64,000 nucleotides of DNA. Source: Rhodoferax sp. AJA081-3. Lineage in GTDB: Bacteria > Pseudomonadota > Gammaproteobacteria > Burkholderiales > Burkholderiaceae_C. Positions 33,345-41,713 of this stretch are shown here, in pieces (the stretch's first letter is position 1; every line of letters starts with the position of its first letter). The stretch covers positions 2,666,001 through 2,730,000 of the forward strand of contig NZ_CP059068.1 in the NCBI RefSeq assembly GCF_017798165.1, given 5' to 3'. The notes beneath the pieces were generated by a model that searched no databases, was not told where the DNA came from, and saw only the letters and a program-made list of their open reading frames with translations. Made by a program: the position numbers and the translations under genes.

Positions 33345-33830
33345 CGCGCTAGTTGCAGTCTAGATTTGAGCCAGAACTGCGTGGTCGTGCTGAATCCAAT
33401 TGACCCACATGAACCACGCTGGAAACCGCCTTGAAACTGATTATTTCAAATGCCCAATTGCCTGGAATTTCGGCTAGAAAGTGGCGCGGTTTGAAAGCGA
33501 AATCAACACTTCGCTTAAACCAGGTACCGGCTTTCGTTGTGTAGGCATAAGTATTCCGAAACGGAACAGCTATGGTTCCAGGAACACGACCTGTCCCTGG
33601 AACCATAACCGTGCCGCGGAGTGAATCATAACCGTTCCGCTACCAGCAAATAGCTCACGATTCGATCCCTGATTGACTGATTTTTGGGCAGATTTCAATC
33701 CGCGGGCAAAGAGGCGTTCAACCTAAGAGAGCAATGGACATGCGTTGTCGCAGCGCCTGTGCTTGAAAATTGCCGACGCACAAGAAAAATTGATCGAACA
33801 GTGAGATTCTTCAGATCGACCGCAAAGGAG
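33345..33830. other. Non-coding stretch before IS remnant
   Basis: No supported gene in about 480 bases. It holds a perfect 12-bp inverted repeat at 33571-33607 and two copies of CATAACCGT(G/T)CCGC. It marks the left boundary of the accessory region. Confidence 0.5.
33571..33607. repeat. 12-bp perfect inverted repeat
   Basis: TATGGTTCCAGG (33571-33582) and CCTGGAACCATA (33596-33607) pair perfectly around 13 bases. It may be a terminator or an element end; no flanking gene explains it. Confidence 0.5.
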
Positions 33831-34893
33831 CCTGTCAGAAATTTTGTGTGCGAGGCATAACATGTCAACAAGGAGCATGAATGCCAAGCAAGACAAAGAG
33901 CGCCACGGTGGCGGACAACGCAACACAACTTCAAATCCCAGCCGAGTTGCTGGACCAACTGGTGACCGGCCCCATGACAGCCGGTCAAGTCCAGGGACTG
34001 TTTGACCAGTTCAAAAAGGCCGTGCTGGAGCGGGCACTGGCTGGAGAAATGAGCCATCACCTGGGCTACGCGCCGGGCAAGGCCAAACCCGAGGGAGCGC
34101 CTGCAAACCACCGCAACGGCAAAAGCGCTAAGACGGTACTGACCGATGCAGGAGCCCTGCGCATTGACGTCCCGCGCGACCGGGAAGGCACGTTCGAACC
34201 CCAACTCATCGGCAAACACGAGCGCCGTTTCACCGGCTTTGACGACAAGATCATCGCCATGTACGCGCGTGGCATGACCGTGCGCGAGATACAGGCGTTT
34301 TTGAGCGAGATGTACTCGGTCGATGTATCGCCCGACCTCATCAGCCGCGTGACTGACGAAGTCATGAGCGAGGTGACAGCCTGGCAGAGCCGCCCATTGG
34401 AATCCATGTACCCGGTGGTGTTCTTCGATGCGCTGCGCGTCAAGATTCGTGAGGACGGGGTGGTGCGCCCAAGGCCGTGTACTTGGCCCTGGGCGTGCTG
34501 GCCGATGGCAGCCGCGACATCCTGGGGATCTGGGTCGAGAACACCGAAGGGGCCAAATTCTGGATGAAAGTGTTCAACGATTTGAAGACCCGAGGTGTGC
34601 AGGATATCCTGATTGCCGTCACCGACGGGCTCAAAGGCATGCCAGAGGCCCTGGGCGCGGTGTTCCCGGCCACGACACTGCAAACGTGCATCGTGCACCT
34701 GATACGCAACAGCCTGGACTTTGCCAGTTGGAAGGATCGCAAGGCGCTGGCTGCGGCCATCAAACCCATCTACACGGCGGTGAGCGCAGAGGCAGCACAG
34801 GCTGAACTCGATGCATTTGAGGCAGGTCCCTGGGGCCAGAAGTTCCCCACCGTGGTGGGAGCCTGGCGCAGGGCTTGGGACAGAGTGATTCCC
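33831..34893 (+). mobile_element. IS256-family insertion sequence remnant, right end missing
   Basis: The left end is placed at CCTGTCAGAAATTTTGTGTG, which resembles IS256-type termini from beta-proteobacteria. The transposase frame follows. Homology stops at about 34893 inside the transposase, where an unrelated minus-strand gene begins, so the right third of the element is lost. Confidence 0.7.
33881..34893 (+). pseudogene. IS256-family transposase, frameshifted and 3' truncated
   Basis: The mutator-type transposase begins MPSKTKSATVADN with AAGGAG upstream. Near 34470 (GTGGTGCGCCCAAGG) the frame changes: homology resumes as AKAVYLALGVLADGSRDILGIW one base out, consistent with loss of one G or C. 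Catalytic Asp residues are visible in VVFFDALRVKIRED and AVTDGLKGMP. The protein ends at WRRAWDRVIP, before the TNAIES block that carries the catalytic Glu. It cannot be active. Confidence 0.9.
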
Positions 34894-35114
34894 TACCACC
34901 ATTTCATAAACTTGCCTACGCCCATCAGAGCCATCAGCATTCCGATGACGATGCATAAACTCTTGTTGAGCAGGAAGGTGGGGAGCTTTTCCCTTTGTTG
35001 AATTGGCAGACGATCTGCGGCAAACGCGAAGTAGAAGAACGTGGCCGAACCGAAAATCCAGCCAACTATGTCGTACCAAGGCCCAAAGACCTGACTGCCA
35101 AATGTTTGTGCCAT
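34893..35114 (-). CDS. Small membrane protein (possible gene cassette ORF)
   Basis: A 73-residue protein with three hydrophobic segments (VFGPWYDIVGWIFGSATFFYFAFAA; SLCIVIGMLMALMGVGKFMKWW) and a cytoplasmic basic loop. Its stop codon lies exactly at the junction with the truncated IS. Not recognised, but it is compositionally unlike a shadow of the transposase and continues well outside it. It resembles the small membrane proteins common in integron cassettes. Confidence 0.5.
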   Translation of the reverse strand: MAQTFGSQVFGPWYDIVGWIFGSATFFYFAFAADRLPIQQREKLPTFLLNKSLCIVIGMLMALMGVGKFMKWW

Positions 35115-35288
35115 CTGATTTTCCTAGTTCATTAAGAAAGCGCCTGTAGCTATTCCGATGTGCAGATCGCCCGGCTCATTTTGGCTGCAATTTGCACAAA
35201 CTGAGGGCCCTATAGCAACGACCGCTCCCGCCCCAATTCGGGGACGCAACGTAGCGTCCCAGAGGGGGCAAGTGGGTGCGATTGTCTT

Positions 35289-35328
35289 CCAGTAAGCGGG
35301 TACTGGCAAAAGACCGCAACTGGCCCGA
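35289..35328 (-). repeat. GGGCCAGTTGCGGTC stem-loop repeat, copy 1 (minus)
   Basis: On the minus strand TTCGGGCCAGTTGCGGTC, then TTTTGCCAGTACCCGCTTACTGG. This is the only copy seen in this orientation, matching the minus-strand direction of the neighbouring genes. The preceding TCTGGAACCGACCGCAGG also matches sequence before copy 9. Confidence 0.75.
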
Positions 35329-35361
35329 ACCTGCGGTCGGTTCCAGATACAAAGCGGTCAG

Positions 35362-35448
35362 AGGCAACGTCGGAGTTGTACGGCACACAACAAGTGCCTC
35401 GGAGCGGCCTTCTTATGTTGTGTATCCGTGTCAGGCGACCTGTTAGCC
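35362..35448 (-). other. attC-like integron recombination site (87 bp)
   Basis: Read on the minus strand it opens with GGCTAAC (R''-like) containing the TAA stop of the gene at 35443. It carries CACGGA at offset 17 and closes with GCCGTACAACTCCGACGTT then GCC. The plus-strand site at 44755-44841 has the same length, the same CACGGA offset and the same closing block with one change. CACGG/CCGT can pair. The R' heptamer GTTGCCT is degenerate. Confidence 0.65.
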
Positions 35449-35736
35449 ATGCGACCCGCCCTTTCCGCCTTTCTTCAACAGCTTTTGAACGACGAGGAAC
35501 AACAGAAACCAACCGAGCCAGATGATGAAACCTCCCAGCGTGTATCCGAACTGTGTGGGTTCAAAAAAACCGTTGTTCGGTTCGCCCAACCCGCGCATGC
35601 CCAACTCATGCAGCGACCAGAGCGGCAACATCACGGCGATCAATCCAAGAATGTTGAACCCGGGAATAAACATCACCACTGCCCAAATCATGGTTACGGC
35701 TAGTGCATTCTTTGCGGCGCGAAGCATATCTTGCAT
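35443..35736 (-). CDS. Small membrane protein encoded in an attC-flanked cassette
   Basis: A 97-residue protein with two long hydrophobic helices (VTMIWAVVMFIPGFNILGLIAVMLPL and FTLGG-like FGYTLGGFIIWLGWFLLFLVVQKLL) and a basic tail KKGGKGGSHG. The ATG follows GTTAGCC directly and the stop TAA lies inside GGCTAAC, exactly as in integron gene cassettes. Function unknown. Confidence 0.65.
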   Translation of the reverse strand: MQDMLRAAKNALAVTMIWAVVMFIPGFNILGLIAVMLPLWSLHELGMRGLGEPNNGFFEPTQFGYTLGGFIIWLGWFLLFLVVQKLLKKGGKGGSHG

Positions 35737-35785
35737 GGCTAACGTCCGAGGCTACAGGCACACGACACAACACGTCACTTCGACT
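35737..35785 (-). other. Partial attC-like site
   Basis: On the minus strand GTGTTGTGTCGTGTGCCTGT leads to CTCGGACGTTAGCC, ending in a canonical core GTTAGCC (35737-35743). It resembles the right half of the site at 35362-35448. The left R'' box is not recognisable. Confidence 0.45.
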
Positions 35786-36191
35786 CCAAAGCTCCCAGTA
35801 TCTGTTCGGTCGTGACGCTCCATGGCTGCACGAGGTGGTTTACATAGTACTGTTGTTCTTTGACGTATGCGCCCAGCCCATTGAAGAAGAAGACGTATTC
35901 AGCGCCCACCTTAAATGAATCAATTCCGCAACTGGATCTACCGCTGGTGACAACCTTATCGCCCACAAACTTGCCCTTCAAAACGCGAATGGGCTGAACC
36001 TGAGCAATAGAGGCCAATGATCCTTGCTCCTGAGACAAGACACGCAAATGAACCACGACATCGGCATTGTGAAACGCGGATTGAGGCGTAGGTGGCTTCC
36101 ATCCTGGCATGGGTGAGCAGGCAAGCACCGAATACGGCATCGCTGAAAGGATTGAGACAAGGATTGCAAGCAGTCGCATATTTTTCGTCAT
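35775..36191 (-). CDS. Netrin/TIMP-like domain lipoprotein candidate
   Basis: A 138-residue exported protein. The signal ends SVLAC, a possible lipobox, followed by SPMPGW. The rest resembles small NTR-like domains: ADVVVHLRVLSQEQG, VQPIRVLKGKFVGDKVVTSGRSSCGIDSFKVGAEYVFFF. The paired cysteines probably form a disulfide. It sits at the end of a run of minus-strand cassette-like genes. Family assignment is by pattern only. Alternatives at its N-terminus include Met at codon 5. Confidence 0.55.
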   Translation of the reverse strand: MTKNMRLLAILVSILSAMPYSVLACSPMPGWKPPTPQSAFHNADVVVHLRVLSQEQGSLASIAQVQPIRVLKGKFVGDKVVTSGRSSCGIDSFKVGAEYVFFFNGLGAYVKEQQYYVNHLVQPWSVTTEQILGALESK

Positions 36192-36593
36192 GTAATGTCA
36201 AAGACCGAAACTGGGCTCCGATCTTAACTACCGCTTCCGCCCCGCTGCCGACGAAAGCCGGCGACTCTGAATTTAGACCAGTCTACTTCCCGTAAGCAGT
36301 CATACGACCAACGGACGCCGCTACATTCATTACTACGCGACTACGTGCTCGTCAACCTGGACCACCGGCTCAAGGAGCTGGGTACAACGCGCGCCGAGTT
36401 GCTGCGGATCGGCGCCGCCCCAGGGATCGGCTTTGGCGGCGTGATTCGTAACATTGCGAATCATTTGATGGGCCGGCGAAGCGCAGGCGATACCAAGGCG
36501 AAAGTGAGTTCTTAGGAAGCGATTGCCGAACGGGAGTCTGCTCGCCGCTGCACAGCGACCCATCGCGAGGCGACCGGCGCAGTGGGTCACATG
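36192..36593. other. Unassigned stretch with a possible gene remnant
   Basis: On the plus strand a frame ending at 36515 reads VNLDHRLKELGTTRAELLRI followed by GAAPGIGFGGVIRNIANHLMGRR, which looks like real protein but lacks a start. GTG at 36345 is possible. The longer antisense frame here is low complexity and unlikely. A degenerate stem-loop repeat may lie near 36204-36222 on the minus strand. Confidence 0.3.
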
Positions 36594-36620
36594 CTGACTT
36601 CCGCAAAAGACCGCTATCGG
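36594..36620 (+). repeat. GGGCCAGTTGCGGTC stem-loop repeat, copy 2 (degenerate)
   Basis: GGGTCACATGCTGACTTCCG, then CAAAAGACCGCTATCGG. The right arm is canonical and the left arm diverged. Confidence 0.5.
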
Positions 36621-36733
36621 CGACAAGACTGGGGAAAATCTAGAGTTGCCGTCTTTGCGGACACGGGGCGAAAGCAGTGCTCCAGATGGTTGGACTAGCG
36701 GGCTATAGTTGCGACTCATGACATCCAATATTC

Positions 36734-36740
36734 GTTAGAC
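36734..36740 (+). other. attC-like core GTTAGAC before GFA gene
   Basis: GTTAGAC fits the GTTRRRY core consensus and lies 37 bases before a short stand-alone gene, as in cassettes. No full attC fold was demonstrated; a 7-mer alone is weak. Confidence 0.3.
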
Positions 36741-36777
36741 GGCATCATTCACTACCGGTCCCCACGGAGAACACAAA

Positions 36778-37140
36778 ATGCACGAAGGTTCCTGCCACTG
36801 TGGCGCAGTTAGGTTGAAATTGCCTTCCACGCCGGAAGTAGCCACCGCCTGCAACTGTTCCTTGTGCCGACGCATTGGTGGGCCGTGGGTCTACTTCGAG
36901 TTTGGTACCGTCGAAATCCAGGGGCATCCGGAGGCAACTAAAGAGTACATCCAGGGCGACAAAACGCTGCGCACTATCCACTGCAGGACGTGTGGATGCG
37001 TCACGCACTGGGAACCACTGCAGCCGACGCCTGGCTGCAAGCATGGTGTCAACCTCGGAAACTTCCATCCTAAGCTCATAGCGGCGGTCCGCGTACGCCG
37101 GCTCGATGGTGCCGACACTTGGAAATTCCTTGACGACTGA
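36778..37140 (+). CDS. GFA family (glutathione-dependent formaldehyde-activating-like) protein
   Basis: A 120-residue zinc protein of the GFA/CENP-V fold. Zinc-binding cysteines are CHC (C6, C8), CNCSLC (C25, C27, C30) and HCRTCGC (C69, C72, C74). This full set is usual for the family. Most members are not proven to act on formaldehyde. It stands alone, preceded by GGAGAACACAAA and a GTTAGAC core. Confidence 0.88.
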   Translation: MHEGSCHCGAVRLKLPSTPEVATACNCSLCRRIGGPWVYFEFGTVEIQGHPEATKEYIQGDKTLRTIHCRTCGCVTHWEPLQPTPGCKHGVNLGNFHPKLIAAVRVRRLDGADTWKFLDD

Positions 37141-37224
37141 GCATGCCCTGTGGGCCATCTTCGGACATTAGTCCGTGACCGCTTTGTCGAAGATAAAAAC
37201 GCTGACTCAGCGCCAAGCGCATGC

Positions 37225-37692
37225 TTACTTGTACTTTGCGGCCGTGATGAACTGTCCGAACGACTCGCACCATACGATGACGGTGTTGTACTGAGAAGGG
37301 TCTACGCCTTGCGGCACGACCAAAAGGAAGTTATCAAAGGTTTTCACGTCCCCCACGCGAACCATACTCTCCTTCAATCGCCTAAAGTCCGCCTCCGTCT
37401 CCACAAATGCCGGGGAAAGGTAGAGCTTGTAGTCGGGACCCGGAGCAAGCTTACCTACCAAGCTGATGCTCTTGGGACCAACTGAGACCCTGCCTTCTCC
37501 CCAGTGGAGAGCATCGCTGTCCTTCAAGTCGCGCCGAAACTGCCCCGTCCACTGCGCGGGACCCATCAAAGACGCGATTTCGGCGCCGGACAAGGCGTTT
37601 GGGGCTATGAGGATTGGTAAGACATACACACCCAGGGCAAACCCGAGCAAGAGCGCCACCAGATGGGTGCCAAAGAGCAGAAGTCGCTTCAT
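37225..37692 (-). CDS. DM13 domain membrane protein
   Basis: A 155-residue protein with one N-terminal transmembrane helix (LLLFGTHLVALLLGFALGVYVLPIL) and a DM13-like electron-transfer domain: GEGRVSVGPKSISLVGKLAPGPDYKLYLSP, VRVGDVKTFDNFLLVVPQGVDPSQYNTVIVWCESFGQFITAA. The single Cys in VWCESFGQFI is the family's conserved redox-candidate residue. Start 37692 is chosen since the sequence upstream (MEHHRRPALV) does not look like signal. Confidence 0.8.
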   Translation of the reverse strand: MKRLLLFGTHLVALLLGFALGVYVLPILIAPNALSGAEIASLMGPAQWTGQFRRDLKDSDALHWGEGRVSVGPKSISLVGKLAPGPDYKLYLSPAFVETEADFRRLKESMVRVGDVKTFDNFLLVVPQGVDPSQYNTVIVWCESFGQFITAAKYK

Positions 37693-37758
37693 ACTCGTAT
37701 TGTCGGCTGTGGATACGTCGAAGAATGGCACAAGCGCCGGCCGCCGGTGGTGCTCCAA

Positions 37759-38143
37759 TCGATCAACAGGTTATGGCGCTTGGGCATTACTACTCCGAGA
37801 AATTCGTTACTTTGAAACGACGCGACCATCCGCAGAATACCCGACTCCATACTCCATACTCCGTACGAAAGTACTCGTAACCCTCTTCCGTGAGACAACG
37901 GCCATCATTGTGGGCACTGTACTTTGAATCGTCAACCACCAAAAAGGTTTTTCCACATGTGCGAACCACGTCCGGGCCCGCGCAGCCACTACTGCCGCTC
38001 ACGGAGCGTTTTCAGCGACTTCGAAGGGCCAGGTGCAGTCATTGGCCAATGGCAGCTCTCTGGAAGACAATCATCCTGTCTTACACCTTGTATATGGACT
38101 CCCCCACAAGTGCAAGAAACTGGCAGGGTTGCAGTTTGAGGGC
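37759..38143. other. Intergenic region with one repeat copy
   Basis: About 385 bases with no supported gene. It contains stem-loop repeat copy 3 and CTCCATACTCCATACTCCGT, a short imperfect triplet of CTCCATA(C/T). Confidence 0.4.
38025..38063 (+). repeat. GGGCCAGTTGCGGTC stem-loop repeat, copy 3
   Basis: AGGGCCAGGTGCAGTCATTG, then GCCAATGGCAGCTCTCTGG. The tail CTCTGGAAGACAATC matches those of copies 1 and 7. Confidence 0.6.
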
Positions 38144-39838
38144 CTACACACCAAGCCAACGCTTGGCCTGACCGACGACATCGGTTAGGCATCCGTCATC
38201 AAAGGGTGAGACGAGACCAGCTCCCCGCACCAGCGACTGGAAAGGCGCCTCGCCGCCGCGGCGGCACAGCGCGACATAGTCCTCCATCGCGGCCGCTCGT
38301 TCCTTTTCAGCGCGCACCCAAAATTGCATGGCACACGTCTCGGCAAGCACGTAGTCAATGTAATAGAAGGGTGAGCCATAGATGTGGGACTGCGCCTGCC
38401 ACATGCCACCCTGGCTCGCATGCGGCATCCCGCCGTAGTTTCGCCAAGGGAGGTAGGTCTGCTCCATCTCCTTCCACATCTCACGGCGGCGCTGGGCAGT
38501 CGCATCCGGCTCGGCATATACAAGATGCTGGAAATGGTCAACCGCGACGCCATAAGGCAAAAAGGCGATTTTTGCCTGCAACTCTTGGCGACGGAAGCGG
38601 TCGGCGTCTTCTTCACCAAAAAACTGCTCCATCCACGGCCAAGTCAGGTACTCCAGACTCATCGAATGAATTTCAGCCGCGTCATAGGTCGGCCAAAAGT
38701 AGTCGGACAAGCGCTGTTTACGTGAGGAATAGTTCTGGTACGCGTGACCCATCTCGTGGGTAAAGACGGTAACGTCGGCACTGGTGCCGTTGAAATTTGC
38801 AAAAATGAAAGGTAGGCCCCACTCAGTGATGCTGGTGCAATAGCCACCACCCGCCTTGCCGTTGCGGGCCTTGAGGTCAAGCAGACCACGCTCGCGCATC
38901 TGTGCGAAGAACTCGCCCATGTCGCTGCCAAGCTCTTCAAACATTGTTTGGGCGCGCGCCACCATCCAATCGTGGTCACCTTTGGGGCGGGGGCTGCCCT
39001 GGATGTCCCAGATCTTTTCATCCCAATACATCACTTTGTCTATGCCAAGGTCCTTGGCTTGCGTTTGTTTGAGTGCAAAGGCCAGCGGTACGATGCCATC
39101 GCGAACCTGCGCGCGAAACTTGGCGACTGCCACCTGGTCGTAGTCGTTGCGCTGGCGGATGCGGTAGGCCATTTCAACGTAGTTTTTGAAACCGAGCTTT
39201 TGGGACATTGCGTGGCGCAACTTGACCAGTTCGTCATAGATCGCGTCAAGTTCGGCTACGTTGGAAGCGAACCATCCCCACTGTGCCTCGCTCGCAGCCT
39301 GCCGGGTTGCACGGTCAGCGTCCATCGCGAATGCAGCAAGGCGTGAAAGGTTGTAGCTCTCACCACGAAAGAGGATTTGGGCACCAGACTTTAATGACGT
39401 GTACTTCGAGGCCAGCTTGCTTTCGGCGACAAGGTCGGCCTCAATCTTTGGATCGAAGGTAATCACATCGTTTTCCCACAAGCGAAACGCTTGTGCACCG
39501 AACTCTGCTTCGAGCTCGGCCCGGTACGGCGACTTCAGGAGCATCTTCTTGAACTCGGTTTCAGGGCCCAGGAACTTGGGCGAAAGTTCTGACTCTCGAT
39601 CCTTGGCCGCCTTGTAGTCCTCGTTCCTGGTGTCCTGCGTGAAACGGGCGTGAACCACGCTCTGCCATGTGCCCAGCTTGATGCGCAAAGCATCCCAGCG
39701 CTTGATCGTTGCGACGCGCCCACCAGCGTCCTTTGCTGCTTCAAACGCCGCGTTTATTGTTGCGTACTCGGAGACGACGGAGTCAACGTTTGGGGTCTCA
39801 GGATTGAACGTGTCGAAGTTCGGAAGCGTGGTGTGCAT
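38144..39838 (-). CDS. M3 family oligoendopeptidase
   Basis: A 564-residue zinc metallopeptidase of the oligoendopeptidase F type. The metal site is HEMGH (about H361 to H365) in FTHEMGHAYQNYSS, with the downstream Glu in AAEIHSMSLEYLTW. It degrades short peptides in the cytoplasm. ATG at 39838 is chosen; the longer frame from 39982 adds 48 residues unlike the family. This is an ordinary full-length enzyme embedded among short orphan genes. Confidence 0.9.
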   Translation of the reverse strand: MHTTLPNFDTFNPETPNVDSVVSEYATINAAFEAAKDAGGRVATIKRWDALRIKLGTWQSVVHARFTQDTRNEDYKAAKDRESELSPKFLGPETEFKKMLLKSPYRAELEAEFGAQAFRLWENDVITFDPKIEADLVAESKLASKYTSLKSGAQILFRGESYNLSRLAAFAMDADRATRQAASEAQWGWFASNVAELDAIYDELVKLRHAMSQKLGFKNYVEMAYRIRQRNDYDQVAVAKFRAQVRDGIVPLAFALKQTQAKDLGIDKVMYWDEKIWDIQGSPRPKGDHDWMVARAQTMFEELGSDMGEFFAQMRERGLLDLKARNGKAGGGYCTSITEWGLPFIFANFNGTSADVTVFTHEMGHAYQNYSSRKQRLSDYFWPTYDAAEIHSMSLEYLTWPWMEQFFGEEDADRFRRQELQAKIAFLPYGVAVDHFQHLVYAEPDATAQRRREMWKEMEQTYLPWRNYGGMPHASQGGMWQAQSHIYGSPFYYIDYVLAETCAMQFWVRAEKERAAAMEDYVALCRRGGEAPFQSLVRGAGLVSPFDDGCLTDVVGQAKRWLGV

Positions 39839-40006
39839 GCGTGCCTTTGTTCTGCGGGAACGTGAAATGGTACGCCATGTACTCAAGTCACGATGCAGGT
39901 CGCGTTTGGGCCACCTGCAGCCATTGGCGAAGGACTTCAGGTGGGGCGTACGTTGACAGAGGTCGGCTATATTCTTCCGCATTCCAACATCAGATGAGTT
40001 CGTTGA

Positions 40007-40507
40007 ATGAAGCGCTTGCTGTTCCTCCTATTGATGATGACATCGCTATCGGCTTCAGCAGATGCCTTTTACGTTCTTGCTGGCTACGTTTGCGACAAGA
40101 AGGCTGATGAGCTTCGCATTACCTATGACGGCGCCTACAACGAGGCGGGCAAGGCCATGATGGCCAGCCGCAGAAAAACCCAATGGGACCCGTGGGATCT
40201 GACAGTCGCAAAGGATGACGACCATATCGGATCGTTAAAGACGGTGAGAGCAAATTGTCGCTTATCAAACGGAGTCTATGCAGTAGAGATCACACCTTCG
40301 CCTGGAAATTTCAACGTACAAGGCCGGTGCGGCGCATGGATGACGGCGGGAGCGAAAGTTTTCAAGGGGAGGAAGCAGATTTACTCTATCGGTCGATTTG
40401 ACAGTGACTGCTTCGGCGAGGAGCCGATAGTGACTCGCGTGGCTGTCGGTCCCAAGTTGACGAAGCCTGTCGAAACTTCAGTGAGCTCCGCAGAGTTCTA
40501 CAAGTAG
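40007..40507 (+). CDS. Exported hypothetical protein, 166 aa
   Basis: A 166-residue protein with a signal peptide (MKRLLFLLLMMTSLSASADA). Four cysteines in the mature chain (GYVCDKK, ANCRLSNG, GRCGAW, DSDCFGEE) could form two disulfides. Not recognised. A stem-loop repeat follows the stop by 23 bases, as for many genes in this region. Confidence 0.6.
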   Translation: MKRLLFLLLMMTSLSASADAFYVLAGYVCDKKADELRITYDGAYNEAGKAMMASRRKTQWDPWDLTVAKDDDHIGSLKTVRANCRLSNGVYAVEITPSPGNFNVQGRCGAWMTAGAKVFKGRKQIYSIGRFDSDCFGEEPIVTRVAVGPKLTKPVETSVSSAEFYK

Positions 40508-40518
40508 GGGTTCAATTT

Positions 40519-40692
40519 TTAGTTAGAGTAGGGCCACTTGCAGACTTTCACGAACGACTGGTATCGGGTACCATTACTGCAACCATTCAGGTCCCAAGAC
40601 AACTTTATGCACCGCGCCGCCTGGCCCCCTTTGACGAACCGCTGAACGCATAACGCCACCTTGCACTCGCTGCAGGCGGCCACGTGCATTAA
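40519..40692 (-). CDS. Possible small Cys-rich protein
   Basis: A 57-residue frame, MHVAACSECKVALCVQRFVK and onward, with six cysteines (CSEC, C, C, C, C). It overlaps stem-loop copy 4 at its 3' end, which weighs against it. No signal peptide if begun at this Met; the open frame reaches 40839. Low confidence, kept because cysteine spacing looks non-random. Confidence 0.2.
   Translation of the reverse strand, partial: LMHVAACSECKVALCVQRFVKGGQAARCIKLSWDLNGCSNGTRYQSFVKVCKWPYSN
40531..40568 (+). repeat. GGGCCAGTTGCGGTC stem-loop repeat, copy 4
   Basis: GGGCCACTTGCAGACTTTCA, then CGAACGACTGGTATCGGG. It resembles copy 9 at 44334 in its right arm (GACTGGTATC). Confidence 0.7.
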
Positions 40693-40804
40693 AGCGCCAG
40701 TACGGTAGTAATCCGCACTGGCAATACCCCTTTGCCCCAACCTTTTCGGTCCCTTTTGTCGGCCGGGTTGAGGCTGTTCGTCTTCCGTTCTCTTGGATAC
40801 CCAC

Positions 40805-41713
40805 ATGCAACTCTTCAATTCCGTGGTGGCGCACGCCATCCCCTGGATTCCCCGCGCGCTCGTGCAAAAAATGGCCCGCCGCTACATCGCCGGCGACGAC
40901 ATCAACGCTGCCGTCAAGCGTCTACAGCAACTTCAAACGCAGGGGTTTTGCGCGACCATCGACGTTCTCGGCGAAACAGCCGCCACGCCGGCTCAAGCTC
41001 ACAATACTGCAGCCGAATACCTGCGGGTTCTCGACGCCATCCACACCTACGGGCTCCATGCCAGCATCTCAGTCAAGCCCACGGCAATGGGTCTCTTGTT
41101 GGACGAGGACCTATGCGAGCGGTTGTTGACTGAAATTCTGCAATCAGCCTGTCGCATCGGGGCGTCGGTGTGTATGGATATGGAAGATGTGCGTTGCACA
41201 CAAATGCAGATTGATCTATTTCAACGGCTGCAGGCTCACCACAGTGACTTCGGCCTTGCCTTGCAAGCCTACCTGCGGCGTACCTATCAGGACATTGAAT
41301 CCCTGGCGCACGCACGCAACACGCTGCGTCTGTGCAAGGGCATTTACCGCGAAGAGGCCGCCCACCTGGTGGACAACGCGGGTCGAGACCGCAACGCGAT
41401 CAACCCGCACTTTCTCGCACACCTGGCGCGCTGCTTTGATGCTGGATGCTTCGTGGCCATTGCCACCCACGACGCGGCTCTGATTGACCAAGCGGTCGCG
41501 CTGGCGCACAGTCGTGGCATAGACCGCTCCCGCTTTGAGTTCCAGATGCTACTGGGCGTTAGTGAGTCCTTGCGCGATCGCCTACTGGTGCAAGGCTTCG
41601 GTGTCCGAATCTATGTTCCGTTCGGGAAAGACTGGTATGGCTATAGCACGCGCCGGCTGAAGGAGAACCCCCGCATTGCCGGACATGTGCTGCGGGCAAT
41701 GCTGCAGCGCTGA
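40805..41713 (+). CDS. Proline dehydrogenase (monofunctional)
   Basis: A 302-residue FAD-dependent proline dehydrogenase, oxidising proline to pyrroline-5-carboxylate. Family motifs: SVKPTAMGL, VCMDMEDVRCTQMQIDLF, LQAYLRRTYQDIESL, RLCKGIYRE and the C-terminal RIYVPFGKDWYGYSTRRLKENP that contacts proline and FAD. Monofunctional enzymes of this length are usual in Gram-positives; many beta-proteobacteria carry the large PutA instead. No P5C dehydrogenase gene is adjacent. A TTG at 40793 is an alternative start; ATG 40805 is preferred. Confidence 0.9.
   Translation: MQLFNSVVAHAIPWIPRALVQKMARRYIAGDDINAAVKRLQQLQTQGFCATIDVLGETAATPAQAHNTAAEYLRVLDAIHTYGLHASISVKPTAMGLLLDEDLCERLLTEILQSACRIGASVCMDMEDVRCTQMQIDLFQRLQAHHSDFGLALQAYLRRTYQDIESLAHARNTLRLCKGIYREEAAHLVDNAGRDRNAINPHFLAHLARCFDAGCFVAIATHDAALIDQAVALAHSRGIDRSRFEFQMLLGVSESLRDRLLVQGFGVRIYVPFGKDWYGYSTRRLKENPRIAGHVLRAMLQR

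Noticed and set aside
33640..33690. tRNA-like T-arm (GATTCGATCCC)
   Set aside because: No acceptor stem, anticodon arm or CCA end could be assembled around it.
33857..33866. GCATAAC near the transposase as an attC core
   Set aside because: It lies inside the IS256-type left end and is part of that element, not next to a gene stop.
36333..36728. 131-residue minus-strand open frame
   Set aside because: No domain, signal or sensible composition; it runs through a degenerate repeat copy and opposite a better plus-strand remnant.
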